A stretch of 64,000 bases of DNA from the NCBI RefSeq assembly GCF_002091715.1, contig NZ_BDAG01000003.1, positions 1-64,000 on the forward strand, in the 5' to 3' direction. This document shows, one piece after another, positions 1 to 9,797 of the stretch. The notes under the pieces were generated by a model that was given only the letters and a program-made list of their open reading frames with translations, was not told the DNA's origin and did not search any database. This DNA is from Pseudomonas migulae NBRC 103157 (GTDB taxonomy: Bacteria > Pseudomonadota > Gammaproteobacteria > Pseudomonadales > Pseudomonadaceae). How positions within the stretch are numbered: the stretch's first letter is position 1; each line of letters opens with the position of its first letter. Both the position numbers and the translations under genes were made by a program.

Positions 1-14
1 CAGTGGCAACACCA

Positions 15-314
15 TCAAGCAGGGGTTTTGTACTCATTCTCCCGCTGCAACGCCCGCGCCTGAACCACATCCAGCACAGCACAGCCCTCACGCATGAGCA
101 GATGCACGGCGCGGGTGATTCGCGTCAGATCACAGTCGGAAATGTTTTTCAGGTTCAGGCTGGTGAACGTGTCTGCCAGATCGCGAACCACGCTGAAGCG
201 GTGCATGGCGCAGGCGGTGAGTTCGCTGAGTTCTTTGTGGGTGTTGACGAAGAGCACCGGTGTTTCGGCGTCGTAGGTGTCGATTGGGAGGTAACGCGGC
301 ATGACTTGGAACAT
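15..314 (-). CDS. small hypothetical protein, about 99 aa
   Basis: The product starts MFQVMPRYLPIDTYDAETP and is a short soluble protein with no membrane segment. I do not recognise the family. The longer open frame begins at 428, but the ATG at 314 is preceded on the minus strand by a clear ribosome site (AGGAG, about 7 bases upstream), so I chose it. The upstream leader (315-620) is unusually long and carries a strong hairpin at 451-473, which suggests regulation at the RNA level. The size and solitary position resemble the small accessory genes common in Pseudomonas intergenic regions. The function is unknown. Confidence 0.6.
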   Translation of the reverse strand: MFQVMPRYLPIDTYDAETPVLFVNTHKELSELTACAMHRFSVVRDLADTFTSLNLKNISDCDLTRITRAVHLLMREGCAVLDVVQARALQRENEYKTPA

Positions 315-450
315 GAAGTAACTCCTGTAATGGGAGCTACCACCATTCGCGGCCAAACGAAGAGGGTGGCAGCCATACGCGGGTTGGCCGACCGGGCACA
401 GGAACCGGCACACCCGAAGGTGTCCCACGCACAGCTGCCATAAAACAACA

Positions 451-473
451 CCTCAGGCACAAAGTGCCTGAGG
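451..473. other. perfect hairpin in the leader of the small gene
   Basis: CCTCAGGCAC is followed by AAA and then GTGCCTGAGG, a 10-bp perfect stem with a 3-base loop. It lies about 140 bases upstream of the start at 314 on the minus strand. There is no T-run on the minus side, so it is not a standard terminator of that transcript. A role as attenuator or RNA structure is inference. The rest of 474-749 shows only this leader and a half palindrome at 657-690. Confidence 0.45.
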
Positions 474-656
474 AGGTGTTGCTACGCTGTAGCGTTCCTG
501 CACCGACCGGCCAAGGTCGTTCGCGGTGTTTTCCGCGAGCCCGAACTATGGAGTCGATCCCGAAACGCGGCAACAAGATACGTTGTAGGAAACGTCTTGA
601 AAAGTTGTGTGCCTCACGATGCTCATTTCAGCCCGTGTGGGAGAACGACGCATACC

Positions 657-690
657 CTGTAGGAGCAGAGCTTGCTCGCGATGGCGATCT
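657..690. repeat. half of an extragenic palindromic (REP-like) repeat
   Basis: The sequence TGTAGGAGCAGAGCTTGCTC followed by GCGATGGCGA matches one arm of the palindromes at 2857-2927, 5584-5682 and 18481-18567 in this window. Only one arm is present, so it is a solitary or decayed copy. Confidence 0.6.
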
Positions 691-749
691 TTCTGTCAGT
701 CACGTTTTTGAGTGTTAAACCGCCGTTCAAGCGGGGGGATGCCGAAGGC

Positions 750-992
750 TCACATGTAGCTGCTGATATACAGCACTAGATTCCTGGGTAATTTAATCAT
801 TGCGAGACGTTCAATTGCCGTCATCTGCCTGGCGGTTAGAAGATGGCTCGCCATGGCATCCTCTTCTTCATGCCAAGCCATTATCGGCATCAGGGCATCC
901 GTGGTAACGGTCGGGGGCAAGTCGATCTCGAATACAGCCAAGTCGGTGGCTTCTTCTCTGCCGTAAATCTGAAACTTCAAATCATATTTCAT
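750..992 (-). CDS. small hypothetical protein, 80 aa
   Basis: The product begins MKYDLKFQIYGREEATDLAV and is predicted to be soluble, with no signal peptide or membrane helix. A good ribosome site (AGGAAGG, about 7 bases before the ATG) supports the start at 992. It lies alone on the minus strand, divergent from phoD, with 322 bases between them. I do not recognise a family. Confidence 0.6.
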   Translation of the reverse strand: MKYDLKFQIYGREEATDLAVFEIDLPPTVTTDALMPIMAWHEEEDAMASHLLTARQMTAIERLAMIKLPRNLVLYISSYM

Positions 993-1257
993 GAGTCAAC
1001 CTTCCTGGTTCTGTTTGCTGGCTGTGTCTGCGCCCCGGTCTCCGAGTTGAACTTGCCGAGGGGAGCCTCGAAACTACTTGGGGCGCTCAGGCGCTGGCGT
1101 GAGGACGTTTCCCAAATGCAGCGCTGAAATTTCCTATTCCTTGATAGGAACAGGAGCCGTGATGAAAAATCAGAGCGAATACCAGCCGGTCTGCAATTGC
1201 AGGGTTGTCCTGCAACATAGAGTCTTCCATACGGATCTGTGGTGTTGGCTGATTTGT

Positions 1258-1275
1258 GTGTCATGGTTGGGTCAC
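1258..1275 (+). promoter_or_regulatory. candidate Pho box upstream of phoD
   Basis: GTGTCAT-GGTT-GGGTCAC has the 7-4-7 direct-repeat layout of the PhoB consensus CTGTCAT-N4-CTGTCAT (6/7 and 4/7 matches). It ends 39 bases before the phoD start. Phosphate control is expected for a PhoD phosphatase, so position and gene agree, but the second half-site is weak. The rest of 993-1314 shows nothing else I can name. Confidence 0.4.
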
Positions 1276-1314
1276 ACGACCATGTTTTAGTTTTCCTTTT
1301 TCAGGGAGAACGCC

Positions 1315-2856
1315 ATGAGCGAATTCAACCTCGGCCGCCGTCGTGTCATGCAGGCGGTCGGCGCCGGGCTGTTGTTGCCCGGCCTTGCGCCGGCGGTGAT
1401 CGCTTCGGTCAAGGATCGGCCGCAACTCACCGATGGTGTGCAGTCCGGCGACGTGCTGGGTGACCGGGCGATGGTCTGGAGCCGCAGCGATCGTGCGGCG
1501 CGGATGGTGGTGGAGTGGGACACCCGCAGCGTGTTCGCCAACCCGCGCCGGTTCGTTTCGCCCCTCGTCGATGCCCGCAGCGATTTCACCGCGCGGGTCG
1601 AGCTCACCGGTCTGCCCGCCGACCAGGCGATTTTCTATCGCGTGCATTTCGAGGACGCCCAGAGCGGCGTCGCCAGCGAACCCTGGTTCGGTCACTTGCG
1701 CAGCGTGCCGCAGACCCGGCGCGACATCCGTTTCGTCTGGAGCGGCGACACCGTCGGCCAGGGGTTCGGCATCAACCCGGACATCGGCGGCATGCGCATC
1801 TACGAAGCCATGCGCCTGCGCCTGCCGGACTTCTTTATTCACAGTGGCGACACCATCTACGCAGACGGTCCCATACCTGCGCAGCTCACCACAGAGAGCG
1901 GCCGCGTGTGGCGCAACATCACGACTGAAGCCAAGAGCAAAGTGGCCGAAACCCTCGACGAGTATCGTGGCAATTACCGCTACAACCTGATGGACGAAAA
2001 CGTCCGCCGCTTCAACGCCGAGGTGCCGCAGATCTGGCAGTGGGACGACCATGAAGTGGTGAACAACTGGTCGCCGGGCAAGCAACTCGATGAGCGCTAC
2101 AGAAGCAAAGATATCCACAGCCTGGTGGGGCGTGCGCGCCAGGCCTGGCTTGAATATGCACCGATGCGCTTGCAGAGCGCCGATGGCGGTGGGCGGATTT
2201 ATCGCAAGATCGGTTACGGGCCGATGCTCGATGTGTTTGTGCTCGACATGCGCAGCTATCGCGAAGCCAATGACAACAACCTTGGGGGCGCCAAACCCTT
2301 TCTCGGACGTGAGCAACTGGATTGGCTCAAGCGTGAATTGAAAGGCTCTCAGGCCCAGTGGAAAGTCATCGCCGCCGACATGCCGATCGGCCTCGGTGTG
2401 CCCGATGGCGAAGTCAGCCCCGGCGTGGCGCGCTGGGAAGCGGTGGCCAATGGTGATCCGGGACCGGCCCAGGGACGCGAACTGGAAATCGCTGAATTGC
2501 TCGGTTATCTGCGGGCGCAACAGGTGCGCAATTTCGTGTTCCTGACGGCGGATGTGCATTACTGCGCGGCGCATCATTACCACCCGGATCGTGCGGCGTT
2601 TCAGGACTTTGAACCGTTCTGGGAGTTTGTTGCCGGGCCGTTGAATGCAGGGAGCTTCGGGCCGAATCCGCTGGATAAAACCTTTGGGGCGCAAGTGGTG
2701 TTCGAGAAGGCGCCGCCCGCGCAGAACACCTCGCCGTTTGCCGGGTTTCAGTTTTTTGGCGAGGTGAATATCGAGGGGACGACGGGGGAGATGAGTGTGG
2801 TGTTGCGGGACCTGGATGGGGTGGCGGTGTTTGAGCAGAAATTGCAGCCACTATGA
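1315..2856 (+). CDS. phoD: alkaline phosphatase D, Tat-exported phosphodiesterase/monoesterase
   Basis: A 513-residue PhoD-family enzyme that would release phosphate from phosphoesters outside the cytoplasm. The N-terminus has a twin-arginine signal (residues about 5-33, GRRRVMQ then a hydrophobic stretch ending near PAVIAS), so folded export by Tat is expected. Family features are visible: an N-terminal domain from DGVQSGDVLGDRAMVW, then metal-site motifs SGDTIYADGP, WDDHEVVNNW and TADVHYCAAHHYHP. Length is normal for the family. The start has an AGGGAGAA ribosome site 5 bases upstream. It is monocistronic and convergent with the flavoreductase gene, separated by an extragenic palindrome. 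A candidate Pho box lies upstream. Confidence 0.93.
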   Translation: MSEFNLGRRRVMQAVGAGLLLPGLAPAVIASVKDRPQLTDGVQSGDVLGDRAMVWSRSDRAARMVVEWDTRSVFANPRRFVSPLVDARSDFTARVELTGLPADQAIFYRVHFEDAQSGVASEPWFGHLRSVPQTRRDIRFVWSGDTVGQGFGINPDIGGMRIYEAMRLRLPDFFIHSGDTIYADGPIPAQLTTESGRVWRNITTEAKSKVAETLDEYRGNYRYNLMDENVRRFNAEVPQIWQWDDHEVVNNWSPGKQLDERYRSKDIHSLVGRARQAWLEYAPMRLQSADGGGRIYRKIGYGPMLDVFVLDMRSYREANDNNLGGAKPFLGREQLDWLKRELKGSQAQWKVIAADMPIGLGVPDGEVSPGVARWEAVANGDPGPAQGRELEIAELLGYLRAQQVRNFVFLTADVHYCAAHHYHPDRAAFQDFEPFWEFVAGPLNAGSFGPNPLDKTFGAQVVFEKAPPAQNTSPFAGFQFFGEVNIEGTTGEMSVVLRDLDGVAVFEQKLQPL

Positions 2857-2927
2857 CCTGTAGGAGCCGGCTTGCTGGCGATGGCGTTTTTGATATCGCC
2901 ATCGCCAGCAAGCCGGCTCCTACAGGG
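2857..2927. repeat. long extragenic palindrome (REP pair) between convergent genes
   Basis: A roughly 30-base arm (2857-2886, starting CCTGTAGGAGCCGGCTTGCT) is repeated inverted at 2898-2927 with an 11-base loop. It lies exactly between the ends of phoD and the flavoreductase gene, so it may also end transcription from both sides. Confidence 0.8.
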
Positions 2928-2936
2928 GGAGGTAGG

Positions 2937-5462
2937 TCAGTAAACGTCGCGGCGGTAGCGGCCCTGTTCGATCAGGCGGTCGACTTCTTCGATCCCGAGC
3001 ACTTGATTCAGCACGTGATCCACCCCCGAAGCCATCCCCTGCAAGCTGCCGCAGATGTAAATCACGGCACCGTCGGCCAGCCATTGCTTGAGCAGATCGG
3101 CCGATTCACGCAGGCGATCCTGCACATAGATCTTCTCGGCCTGATCCCGCGAAAACGCCAGGTCCAGACGCTCGATGTCTCCGGAAATCAGCCACTCTTC
3201 CAGCTCGGCACGGCACAGGTAGTCGTGTTCGCGATTGCGCTCGCCGAACAGCAGCCAATGACGTTGCTGCCCATCGGCAATCCGCGCCTTGAGCAAACTG
3301 CGCAGTCCGGCCAGGCCGGTGCCGTTGCCCAGCAGGATCATCGGTACCGGTTCGACCGGCAGATGGAAACCGCTGTTGCGTCGTACGCGCAAACTGATGG
3401 TACTGCCCACCGGTGCGTGTTCGGTCAGCCATCCGGAACCGACCCCCAGACTGCCGTCAGGATGCACTTCCTGGCGCACGATCAGTTCCAGCACGCCGTC
3501 GGCGGCAATCGAGGCGATGGAGTATTCGCGCATGGCCAGTGGCACCAGCGCATCAACCAATGCTTGCGCGTGCAGGCCAACGAGGTGGGCGCGGTTCTCG
3601 GGCAATTGTCGACTGGCGAGGGCTTGTTCCAGAGGTTGCGACAGGTCATCGAGCACCACCGTGGCCCGGCCATCAATGCCCAGACCGTCGAGGAAATGTT
3701 CGATCACCCACGGGCAGTTGCGTGGCAACACTTCCACCAGGTCACCGGCCAGCCAGCTGCTGGTGGTCGGGGCGCTGAGGCCCAGCAAGTACACGGGCGC
3801 ACCGCTGCTGTCCGGGTTCATCAATTCGCGGCGGGTGAGTGTCCAGTTGTCGTAGCGCGGTGCTTGCCAAGTGTCCACGGGCGCCTGGCCGGTCAGCAGC
3901 CCGAGTTGCTGCTGCCAGTGACGCAAGGCGTAAGGGTCGCCGCAATCGACTTCCACGGGCGCGAACAGGTGCTTGCCACCGTGCTCGCCGAGCCAGGCGT
4001 GCAAGCGGCGGGCGAAACCGCAGAAGTGCTGATACTGGCGATCACCGAGTCCGAGCACCGCGTAATTCAGTCTCTCCAGACTCAACGCGCGGCCCAGCAC
4101 CTTGCGTTCGAAACCGCGGGCGCTGTCCGGTGCTTCGCCGTCGCCGAAGGTACTGACCACGAACAGAGCGTTGCTCGAATCATGCAGGTCCTGTTCGCTG
4201 ACATTCGCCAGCGGTGAAACCTTCACCGGCAGACCGGCAGCCTGCAATTGCCCGGCGGTCTGCCAGGCCAGTTGCTCGGCAAACCCGCTCTGGCTGGCGA
4301 AACCGATCAGCCACGCCGGTGCGTCGCTGCCCGGTTGCGCGAAACCTTTGCGGGCGTTCTTGATCTGCTTTTTCTTGCGTCGACGATCCAGGTACAGCAA
4401 CCAGCCCGTGATGAAAAACAGCGGCATGGTCAGTGCGCTGATCGTCAGGATGATCCGGCCGACAATCCCGAAGTAACTGCCGACGTGCAGTGCGTAAATG
4501 CTGGTCAGCAGCTGCGCCTTGAGGCTCTTGTCGCTGTAACGGTCGTGGCGTTTGATGAGGCCGGTGGCCGGATCGAGGCTGATCTGGTTCAGCGCGCGAT
4601 CGTGTGGCGAGGAGTTCAGCAGGTAAAACACAGTGGCCGGTTGCCCGGCCACTGGCGGCATGCGGATGTTGTAGGCGCTCAGTGCCGGACCGGCAGCGCT
4701 GTAGATGCTGCTCCACATCAAGGCGTAATCGGCGGTCGGTGCCGGGCCAGCAGGCGCAGGGCCGCGATTGCGAACCCGCTCGTTCTGCGGCGCATCGGAC
4801 AGCAATCGGGTCAGGCCTTTGTTGTACCACTCATAGGACCACGACAACCCGGTCAACGCCGCCAGGAGGTAAAACACCAGACACCAGGTGCCGGCCACCG
4901 AGTGCAAATCCCAATTGAAGCTGCGGCCCTTTTTCTTCCAGTCGAGGGTCAGCCAGGCGCGCCAGCTTTTCCACTGGCGCGGCCAGCGCAGGTAAAGGCC
5001 GGACAGGCAGAAAAACACCAGAATCAGCGTACAGGCGCCGGTGATTTGCCGACCGGTATCGCCCATGGCGAGGAAGCGGTGCAGTTGCAGCATCAGGCCG
5101 AAGAAGTCCTGGCCGATGGCGTCGCCCTTGAACTCGGCGGTGTAGGGGTCGAAGTAGCGCATTTCGCCGCGTCGCTGCCCCGGCGGTGGTGTGAAGGCCA
5201 CGCGTGCGGCGTTGCCGCTGTCGGTGTCGACCCAGAGCATCGAGACTTTCTTGCCCGACGCGCCTTCGATTTTTTCCACCAGTTCGGCGGGTGGCAGTAC
5301 GCCGGCGACCTGTTTCTCGACCTGCAACACCGACGGGTTCAGTGCGCGCAGGATTTCATCCTCAAACGACACTGTCGCCCCGGTGATGCCCATCAGGGCC
5401 AGGACCAGCCCGGCACTGATACCGAAAAACCAGTGCAACTGGAACAGGGTTTTCTTCAACAC
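2937..5462 (-). CDS. PepSY-domain membrane flavoreductase (PiuB type)
   Basis: An 841-residue inner-membrane protein that joins a PepSY_TM region to a flavodoxin/FAD/NAD(P)H reductase module. Residues 1 to about 370 contain four hydrophobic segments and the PepSY motifs (N-terminal [20 protein letters not shown]). Residues about 385-530 are flavodoxin-like ([39 protein letters not shown]). The rest is a ferredoxin-reductase-like part with REYSIAS and [13 protein letters not shown], ending [11 protein letters not shown] and a terminal RYRRDVY. The layout suggests reduction of ferric-siderophore iron in the periplasm with cytoplasmic NADPH. It lies downstream of piuA, as the homologue does in P. 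aeruginosa (PA4513-PA4514). The role in iron release is inference. Confidence 0.88.
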   Translation of the reverse strand: MLKKTLFQLHWFFGISAGLVLALMGITGATVSFEDEILRALNPSVLQVEKQVAGVLPPAELVEKIEGASGKKVSMLWVDTDSGNAARVAFTPPPGQRRGEMRYFDPYTAEFKGDAIGQDFFGLMLQLHRFLAMGDTGRQITGACTLILVFFCLSGLYLRWPRQWKSWRAWLTLDWKKKGRSFNWDLHSVAGTWCLVFYLLAALTGLSWSYEWYNKGLTRLLSDAPQNERVRNRGPAPAGPAPTADYALMWSSIYSAAGPALSAYNIRMPPVAGQPATVFYLLNSSPHDRALNQISLDPATGLIKRHDRYSDKSLKAQLLTSIYALHVGSYFGIVGRIILTISALTMPLFFITGWLLYLDRRRKKKQIKNARKGFAQPGSDAPAWLIGFASQSGFAEQLAWQTAGQLQAAGLPVKVSPLANVSEQDLHDSSNALFVVSTFGDGEAPDSARGFERKVLGRALSLERLNYAVLGLGDRQYQHFCGFARRLHAWLGEHGGKHLFAPVEVDCGDPYALRHWQQQLGLLTGQAPVDTWQAPRYDNWTLTRRELMNPDSSGAPVYLLGLSAPTTSSWLAGDLVEVLPRNCPWVIEHFLDGLGIDGRATVVLDDLSQPLEQALASRQLPENRAHLVGLHAQALVDALVPLAMREYSIASIAADGVLELIVRQEVHPDGSLGVGSGWLTEHAPVGSTISLRVRRNSGFHLPVEPVPMILLGNGTGLAGLRSLLKARIADGQQRHWLLFGERNREHDYLCRAELEEWLISGDIERLDLAFSRDQAEKIYVQDRLRESADLLKQWLADGAVIYICGSLQGMASGVDHVLNQVLGIEEVDRLIEQGRYRRDVY

Positions 5463-5549
5463 GTTGCTCGCCTTGTTCGTTCAAAAATTGTCATCACGGC
5501 GCGCATTATGCCGTGGGCTGTCGAGAAGCATTCTTTTTTACACACAAAA

Positions 5550-5575
5550 GCCCCGTTCATATGGATGAACGGGGC
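5550..5575 (-). terminator. Rho-independent terminator downstream of piuA
   Basis: GCCCCGTTCAT and ATGAACGGGGC form an 11-bp stem with a 4-base loop. On the minus strand it is followed by TTTTGTGTG. It lies between the end of piuA (5693) and the start of the flavoreductase gene (5462), so the two are probably transcribed separately or with attenuation. Confidence 0.7.
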
Positions 5576-5583
5576 CTGGCCTT

Positions 5584-5682
5584 CTGTAGGAGCGGGCGAA
5601 GCCTGCGATCCTTTGATCTTTGGCGATTTCAGCTCCACCCAAAATCAAGATCAAAAGATCGCAGCCTTCGGCAGCTCCTACG
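5584..5682. repeat. extragenic palindrome next to the piuA 3' end
   Basis: Imperfect inverted repeat: CTGTAGGAGCGGGCGAAGCC at the left arm and GCAGCTCCTACGG at the right, with an inner GATCTTTGG/AGATCAAAAGATC region. It is the same class as the other TGTAGGAGC palindromes in the core part of the window. Confidence 0.75.
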
Positions 5683-5692
5683 GTGTTGCGGG

Positions 5693-7954
5693 TCAGAAGT
5701 GGAAGTTGGCGCTCAGCAGGGCGGTACGACCCGCCGCCACATGGGCGTAGTGCGTCTGGAACACCTGGTCGAAGTAACGTTTGTCGGTCAGGTTCTGTAC
5801 GTTGAGTTGCAGGTCGACGTTTTTGGTCAGGCGGTAGCTGGCCATTGCGTCGTAGCGCCAGTAGGACGGAATTTCCACCGAGTTGGCGATGTTGCCGAAC
5901 TGCGAATCGACGAACGTGGCACCCGCACCAATGGTCAACTTTTCCGGCACCACATCATAGGTCGACCACAGGGTGAAGTTGTTCCGCGGGGTGCTCGGCA
6001 TATGGTTGCCTTCATCGGCGGCGAGGGTGGTTTTGACCACTTCGCTTTCCATGTAGGTGTAGCCGCCATAGACCTTCCAGTTACGGGTCAACTTACCGGT
6101 GTACGTCAGCTCCAGACCGTTGACGGTTTGCTCGCCGTCCAGCACTTGCGTGGTGGCGCCATCCGGATCGTCGATACGGGCGTTGGTTTTCTCGGTGCGG
6201 AACAACGCGGCGGTCAATGACAGGTCATCACCGAAGAAGTCCCACTTGGTGCCGATCTCGTAGTTGCGGTTCTTTTCTGGATCGAGGTCGCTGTTGTTGG
6301 CGGCCAGTTCCAGGTTGCCGTTGCCGCTGGTTTCGCCCGCCGGGTTGCTGGAGGTCGAGTAGGCGGCGTAGATGCTGCCGTTCGGCAACGGGTTGTAGAC
6401 CACGCCGATCTGGTAGTTCACCAGGTCGCTGGTGTTCTCGCGATCAAAACTCCCCGCCGGTGTGGTACGGCCAGCGTTTGCGAAGCCGCTGGATTTGACC
6501 TGGTAGTTGTCATAACGCAGGCCCAGGTTCAGGGACCACTGCTCGTTGAACTTCAGCGTGTCGAACACATAGGCGGCGGCAGTCTTGGTGTCGGTATCGG
6601 TGAACGCGGCGCTGTCGGTGATCCTGCCGTTCCAGTTATCCCCAGGCGTCGGGTTGTACAGGCTGGTGCAGTCGCCGGAGCGAAAGAGTGCAGGGTTGCA
6701 CGTCGTGCCGTTGGCAGCCGAAGTCAGGATGTAGGGGCGGTTGTGGGTGTCCTGATAAGAAAACTCGATACCGGTGACCAGGCTGTGTTCGATGGCGCCG
6801 GTGTCGAACCTGGCGCTCAGGTCGGTCTGGTTGACCCAGCCGCTGGACGTCGAGTTACGGCTCTTGGTGCCACGGTAGACACTGCCCCGCGCGACGTTGC
6901 CCTTGCTGTCGTCCGGGTTGGTGACGATGTAGTCCAGGGTCGAACGGGACATGCGGAAGCTGTTGGACACGGTCAGGTCTTCATTCAGATCGTGCTCGAT
7001 CTTGAAGGTGCCGCTGTCATTGGTCGTTTCGCGATAGTCGCGATGGGTGACGCCGTAGAAATTGTCGCGGTCGACATGCGCCGGTTTGTCGACGTTGTAC
7101 TTGCTGCGGGCCGGGTTCAGGGTCAGCGGAATGCCGTAATCCGGCATGTCGTCGGTTTCGACGTGGTAGTAACCAAGGGTCACGCGAGTGTCGGTGCCCA
7201 GGCCGAAAGCGAAGGTCGGCGCCACACCCCAGCGGCTGACGTCCACAGTGTCACGGCCGGCGACATTGGCTTCGTGTTTCATCAGGTTCAGGCGCAAGGC
7301 CGAGGTGTCGTTCATCTGCTGGTTCAGGTCGAGCGTGGTGCGCTTGGTCTGATCCGAGCCCCAGGTGAAGCCGCCATTGTAGAAGCTGCCCAGTTTGGCG
7401 GTCTTGCTCACCAGGTTCAGGCTGCCACCGGTAGAGCCGGCTCCGGTGAAGGCAGACCCCGGGCCTTTGCTGACCTCGATCGATTCAACGTTGAAGATTT
7501 CGCGGCTCTGGGACGCCGGGTCGCGCATGCCGTCGACGAACGTGTCGCTTTCAGCGTTGAAGCCACGAATGATCGGACGGTCGCCCGCCGGGTTGCCACC
7601 TTCGCCAGCACCAAAGGTGATGCCCGGTGTGGTGCGCAAGGCGTCGACCAGGCTGGTAGCGCCCGTGTCGCGGATCACCTGCTGCGGAATCACGGTGACG
7701 CTTTTCGGTGTTTCGCGCAGCGGTGCGGTGTATTTCTTGTTGGCTGAGGTATCGGTCTTGTAGGAGGTATCGTCCTGGGCGTCGCCGGTGATGGCGGTAG
7801 CGCCCAGGGAAATCACGTTGCCCGGTGCTTTTTCGTCGGTTTTCTCAGCCGCGAAAACCATGTGGCCCGCAGAGCCGGCAGTGATCGCCACGCCAATTGC
7901 AGAAGCGAGTAAACGCGGTGAACTGACCGGTAATTGTGGTTGTTGGCGTGACAT
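5693..7954 (-). CDS. piuA: TonB-dependent catecholate siderophore receptor PiuA
   Basis: A 753-residue outer-membrane receptor for ferric siderophores. The signal peptide follows MSRQQPQLP and ends near HMVFAAEK. The plug has the motifs VTVIPQQVIRDTGATSLVDAL and RPIIRGFNAESDTFVDGMRD, and the barrel ends with the expected aromatic HF. The FiuA/Fiu/PiuA catecholate class is supported by the ETPKSVTVIPQ plug and by the neighbours piuC and the PepSY reductase. In P. aeruginosa PiuA imports siderophore-antibiotic conjugates such as cefiderocol. The start was moved from 8017 to 7954 because a strong ribosome site (GGGGAGGGG) precedes that ATG and it gives a normal signal peptide. Candidate Fur boxes lie upstream. 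Confidence 0.92.
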   Translation of the reverse strand: MSRQQPQLPVSSPRLLASAIGVAITAGSAGHMVFAAEKTDEKAPGNVISLGATAITGDAQDDTSYKTDTSANKKYTAPLRETPKSVTVIPQQVIRDTGATSLVDALRTTPGITFGAGEGGNPAGDRPIIRGFNAESDTFVDGMRDPASQSREIFNVESIEVSKGPGSAFTGAGSTGGSLNLVSKTAKLGSFYNGGFTWGSDQTKRTTLDLNQQMNDTSALRLNLMKHEANVAGRDTVDVSRWGVAPTFAFGLGTDTRVTLGYYHVETDDMPDYGIPLTLNPARSKYNVDKPAHVDRDNFYGVTHRDYRETTNDSGTFKIEHDLNEDLTVSNSFRMSRSTLDYIVTNPDDSKGNVARGSVYRGTKSRNSTSSGWVNQTDLSARFDTGAIEHSLVTGIEFSYQDTHNRPYILTSAANGTTCNPALFRSGDCTSLYNPTPGDNWNGRITDSAAFTDTDTKTAAAYVFDTLKFNEQWSLNLGLRYDNYQVKSSGFANAGRTTPAGSFDRENTSDLVNYQIGVVYNPLPNGSIYAAYSTSSNPAGETSGNGNLELAANNSDLDPEKNRNYEIGTKWDFFGDDLSLTAALFRTEKTNARIDDPDGATTQVLDGEQTVNGLELTYTGKLTRNWKVYGGYTYMESEVVKTTLAADEGNHMPSTPRNNFTLWSTYDVVPEKLTIGAGATFVDSQFGNIANSVEIPSYWRYDAMASYRLTKNVDLQLNVQNLTDKRYFDQVFQTHYAHVAAGRTALLSANFHF

Positions 7955-8019
7955 GTGAATTCCCCTCCCCAAGGATTTGAGGCCGCGGAATATAGGGTAG
8001 ACGCGTCTGTGTATCAATT

Positions 8020-8038
8020 GCGAAACGTTACTATTCGC
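8020..8038. promoter_or_regulatory. candidate Fur box for piuA
   Basis: GCGAAACGTTACTATTCGC is a 19-base imperfect palindrome with GCGAA/TTCGC ends, a form often seen in Pseudomonas Fur sites. It lies 66 bases upstream of the piuA start and in the divergent region shared with piuC. The match to the generic E. coli consensus is only moderate. Confidence 0.5.
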
Positions 8039-8110
8039 ACTGAATTTACAATCTTTACAATTTACCCTTACGGTTTTTGGTGTTTCATTCGTCGTATGGG
8101 TTTTACACAG

Positions 8111-8133
8111 GCAATAAGAATCAATACCATTGC
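8111..8133. promoter_or_regulatory. candidate Fur box for piuC
   Basis: A stretch beginning GCAATAAGAATCAATACC and ending ATTGC has inverted GCAAT/ATTGC ends and an ATAAGAAT core like Fur sites. It lies 27 bases before the piuC start. Iron control of both divergent genes is expected from P. aeruginosa, but this site is weaker than the one at 8020. Confidence 0.4.
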
Positions 8134-8159
8134 CATCCTTTTGCCTTTAGGTACTTTCC

Positions 8160-8840
8160 ATGCTGCTGCACATCCCCGGCGTGTTCGCTAAAGAAGAGGT
8201 GCAGCGCATTCGCGAGGCTCTGGAACAGGCGGATTGGGCCGACGGAAAAATCACGGCCGGTTACCAGTCGGCCAAGGCGAAACACAATCTGCAACTGCCG
8301 GAAGGTCATCCGCTGGCCAAGGAAGTCGGCGCGGCGATGCTGGAGCGATTGTGGAAAAATCCGTTGTTCATGTCCGCGGCATTACCGCACAAGGTTTTTC
8401 CTCCGTTGCTGAACTGTTACACGGCGGGTGGCAGTTTCGATTTTCATATCGACAACGCCGTGCGTCAGCCCAAAGGCAGCATCGAGCGCGTGCGCACCGA
8501 CCTGTCGGCGACGCTGTTCTTCAGCGAGCCTGAGGATTACGACGGCGGTGAACTGGAAATCCAGGACACCTTCGGCACCCAGCGCGTGAAGTTGCCCGCC
8601 GGCGACATGGTCCTGTATCCCGGCACCAGCCTGCACAAGGTCAACGCCGTCACCCGCGGCACTCGCTATGCCTCATTCTTCTGGACCCAAAGCCTGGTCC
8701 GCGAAGACAGCCAGCGCGCGCTGCTGTTCGAGATGGACGGGGCGATCCAGCAGCTGACGCAGGACATGCCGGATCACCCGTCGCTGATCCGCCTCACAGG
8801 CACGTATCACAACCTGCTGCGTCGCTGGGTCGACGTATGA
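8160..8840 (+). CDS. piuC: Fe(II)/2-oxoglutarate dioxygenase, PKHD-type hydroxylase PiuC
   Basis: A 226-residue cytoplasmic oxygenase, the usual length for the family. The double-stranded beta-helix iron ligands are visible: H-x-D in [12 protein letters not shown] (near residue 98) and a distal His in [22 protein letters not shown], whose Arg would bind 2-oxoglutarate. In Pseudomonas it accompanies the siderophore receptor PiuA and affects uptake; its substrate is not established. The gene is divergent from piuA and overlaps the next gene by four bases (ATGA), so they form an operon. The ribosome site is weak (TTAGG). Confidence 0.92.
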   Translation: MLLHIPGVFAKEEVQRIREALEQADWADGKITAGYQSAKAKHNLQLPEGHPLAKEVGAAMLERLWKNPLFMSAALPHKVFPPLLNCYTAGGSFDFHIDNAVRQPKGSIERVRTDLSATLFFSEPEDYDGGELEIQDTFGTQRVKLPAGDMVLYPGTSLHKVNAVTRGTRYASFFWTQSLVREDSQRALLFEMDGAIQQLTQDMPDHPSLIRLTGTYHNLLRRWVDV

Positions 8841-9598
8841 GTTATCAATTGCGCCGCGAGGAAGTGCTCGACGGCGATCAGCTCAAAGCCATGCTCAATG
8901 AAAGTCCGGCGCGTGCGGCTCAGGCGATCCTGATCGCTGCACGCGAAGGGGTTCTCGACGCCCAGGCCTTGCTCGGCCAGATTCTGCTGGACGGGCAAGG
9001 CATCGAGCAGGACCCGCCATTGGCCGTGCGCTGGTTCGGAATCGCCGCCCAGCGTGGGCATCTGATGGCGCGCAACATGCTCGGTCGTTGTCACGAACAC
9101 GGCTGGGGTTGCGTGGCGGATGCCTCGGTCGCCGCACGGCATTATCGCGTCGGCGCCGAAGCCGGACTGGATTGGGCGATGTACAACTACGCCAATCTGC
9201 TGGCGACCGGGCGCGGGGTAATGGAGGATCAGGCGCAAGCGCTGAACCTTTATCGCCGCGCTGCGGAGCTGGGCCACGCGAAGTCGATGAACCTGCTTGG
9301 GCGTTATCTGGAGGAAGGTCGGGTTTGCCCGGCAGATCCGCAGGCTGCGCGGGACTGGTATCGACGCTCGGCCGAAAGCGGCGATTTCCGCGGCCAGTTC
9401 AGTCATGGTGCGGTGTTGGTGGAGCTGGGCAGAATCGAAGAAGGACTTGCCTGGCTGCGTCTGGCGATGGTCAACGGAAATCAGCGTTTCCTTCAGGTGA
9501 GTGCTCAACGGTTGCGGGATGCGGCCGAACCGGTGCTGAAGTTGCTGGCCGAAGATTACAAAAAACATGAGCAAGCAAAATTCGGCCGAGCTGAATGA
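8837..9598 (+). CDS. Sel1-repeat (TPR-like) protein
   Basis: A 253-residue helical repeat protein with about five Sel1 units, seen as repeats of the type [34 protein letters not shown] and [25 protein letters not shown]. Such proteins are usually adaptors. No signal peptide is evident. It is translationally coupled to piuC (ATGA overlap) and matches the place of PA4516 in P. aeruginosa, so a link to iron uptake is likely but undefined. Confidence 0.85.
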   Translation: MSYQLRREEVLDGDQLKAMLNESPARAAQAILIAAREGVLDAQALLGQILLDGQGIEQDPPLAVRWFGIAAQRGHLMARNMLGRCHEHGWGCVADASVAARHYRVGAEAGLDWAMYNYANLLATGRGVMEDQAQALNLYRRAAELGHAKSMNLLGRYLEEGRVCPADPQAARDWYRRSAESGDFRGQFSHGAVLVELGRIEEGLAWLRLAMVNGNQRFLQVSAQRLRDAAEPVLKLLAEDYKKHEQAKFGRAE

Positions 9599-9797
9599 TC
9601 TCTGTGGTCGTTTTGTTAGTTGTTTTTTGATTCTGTATTCTTTTCTTATATATGCCCCTCGGGGTTTCTTTGACATTACTTTTATAAGTGTTTTAGTCTT
9701 TTCGCTGGCGCAACTGATCTGAATATTAAAGTTGTGCATTAGCGATCAACTTCATGTTGTTCGAATTACATTCATGCATATAATTAATGGAATAGTT

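Noticed and set aside
1261..2694. 477-aa open frame on the minus strand
   Set aside because: It is fully antisense to phoD, has no ribosome site and is His/Arg-rich as expected for a shadow of a high-GC gene.
4248..5750. 500-aa open frame on the plus strand
   Set aside because: Antisense to the PepSY flavoreductase, which has clear domains; a composition artefact.
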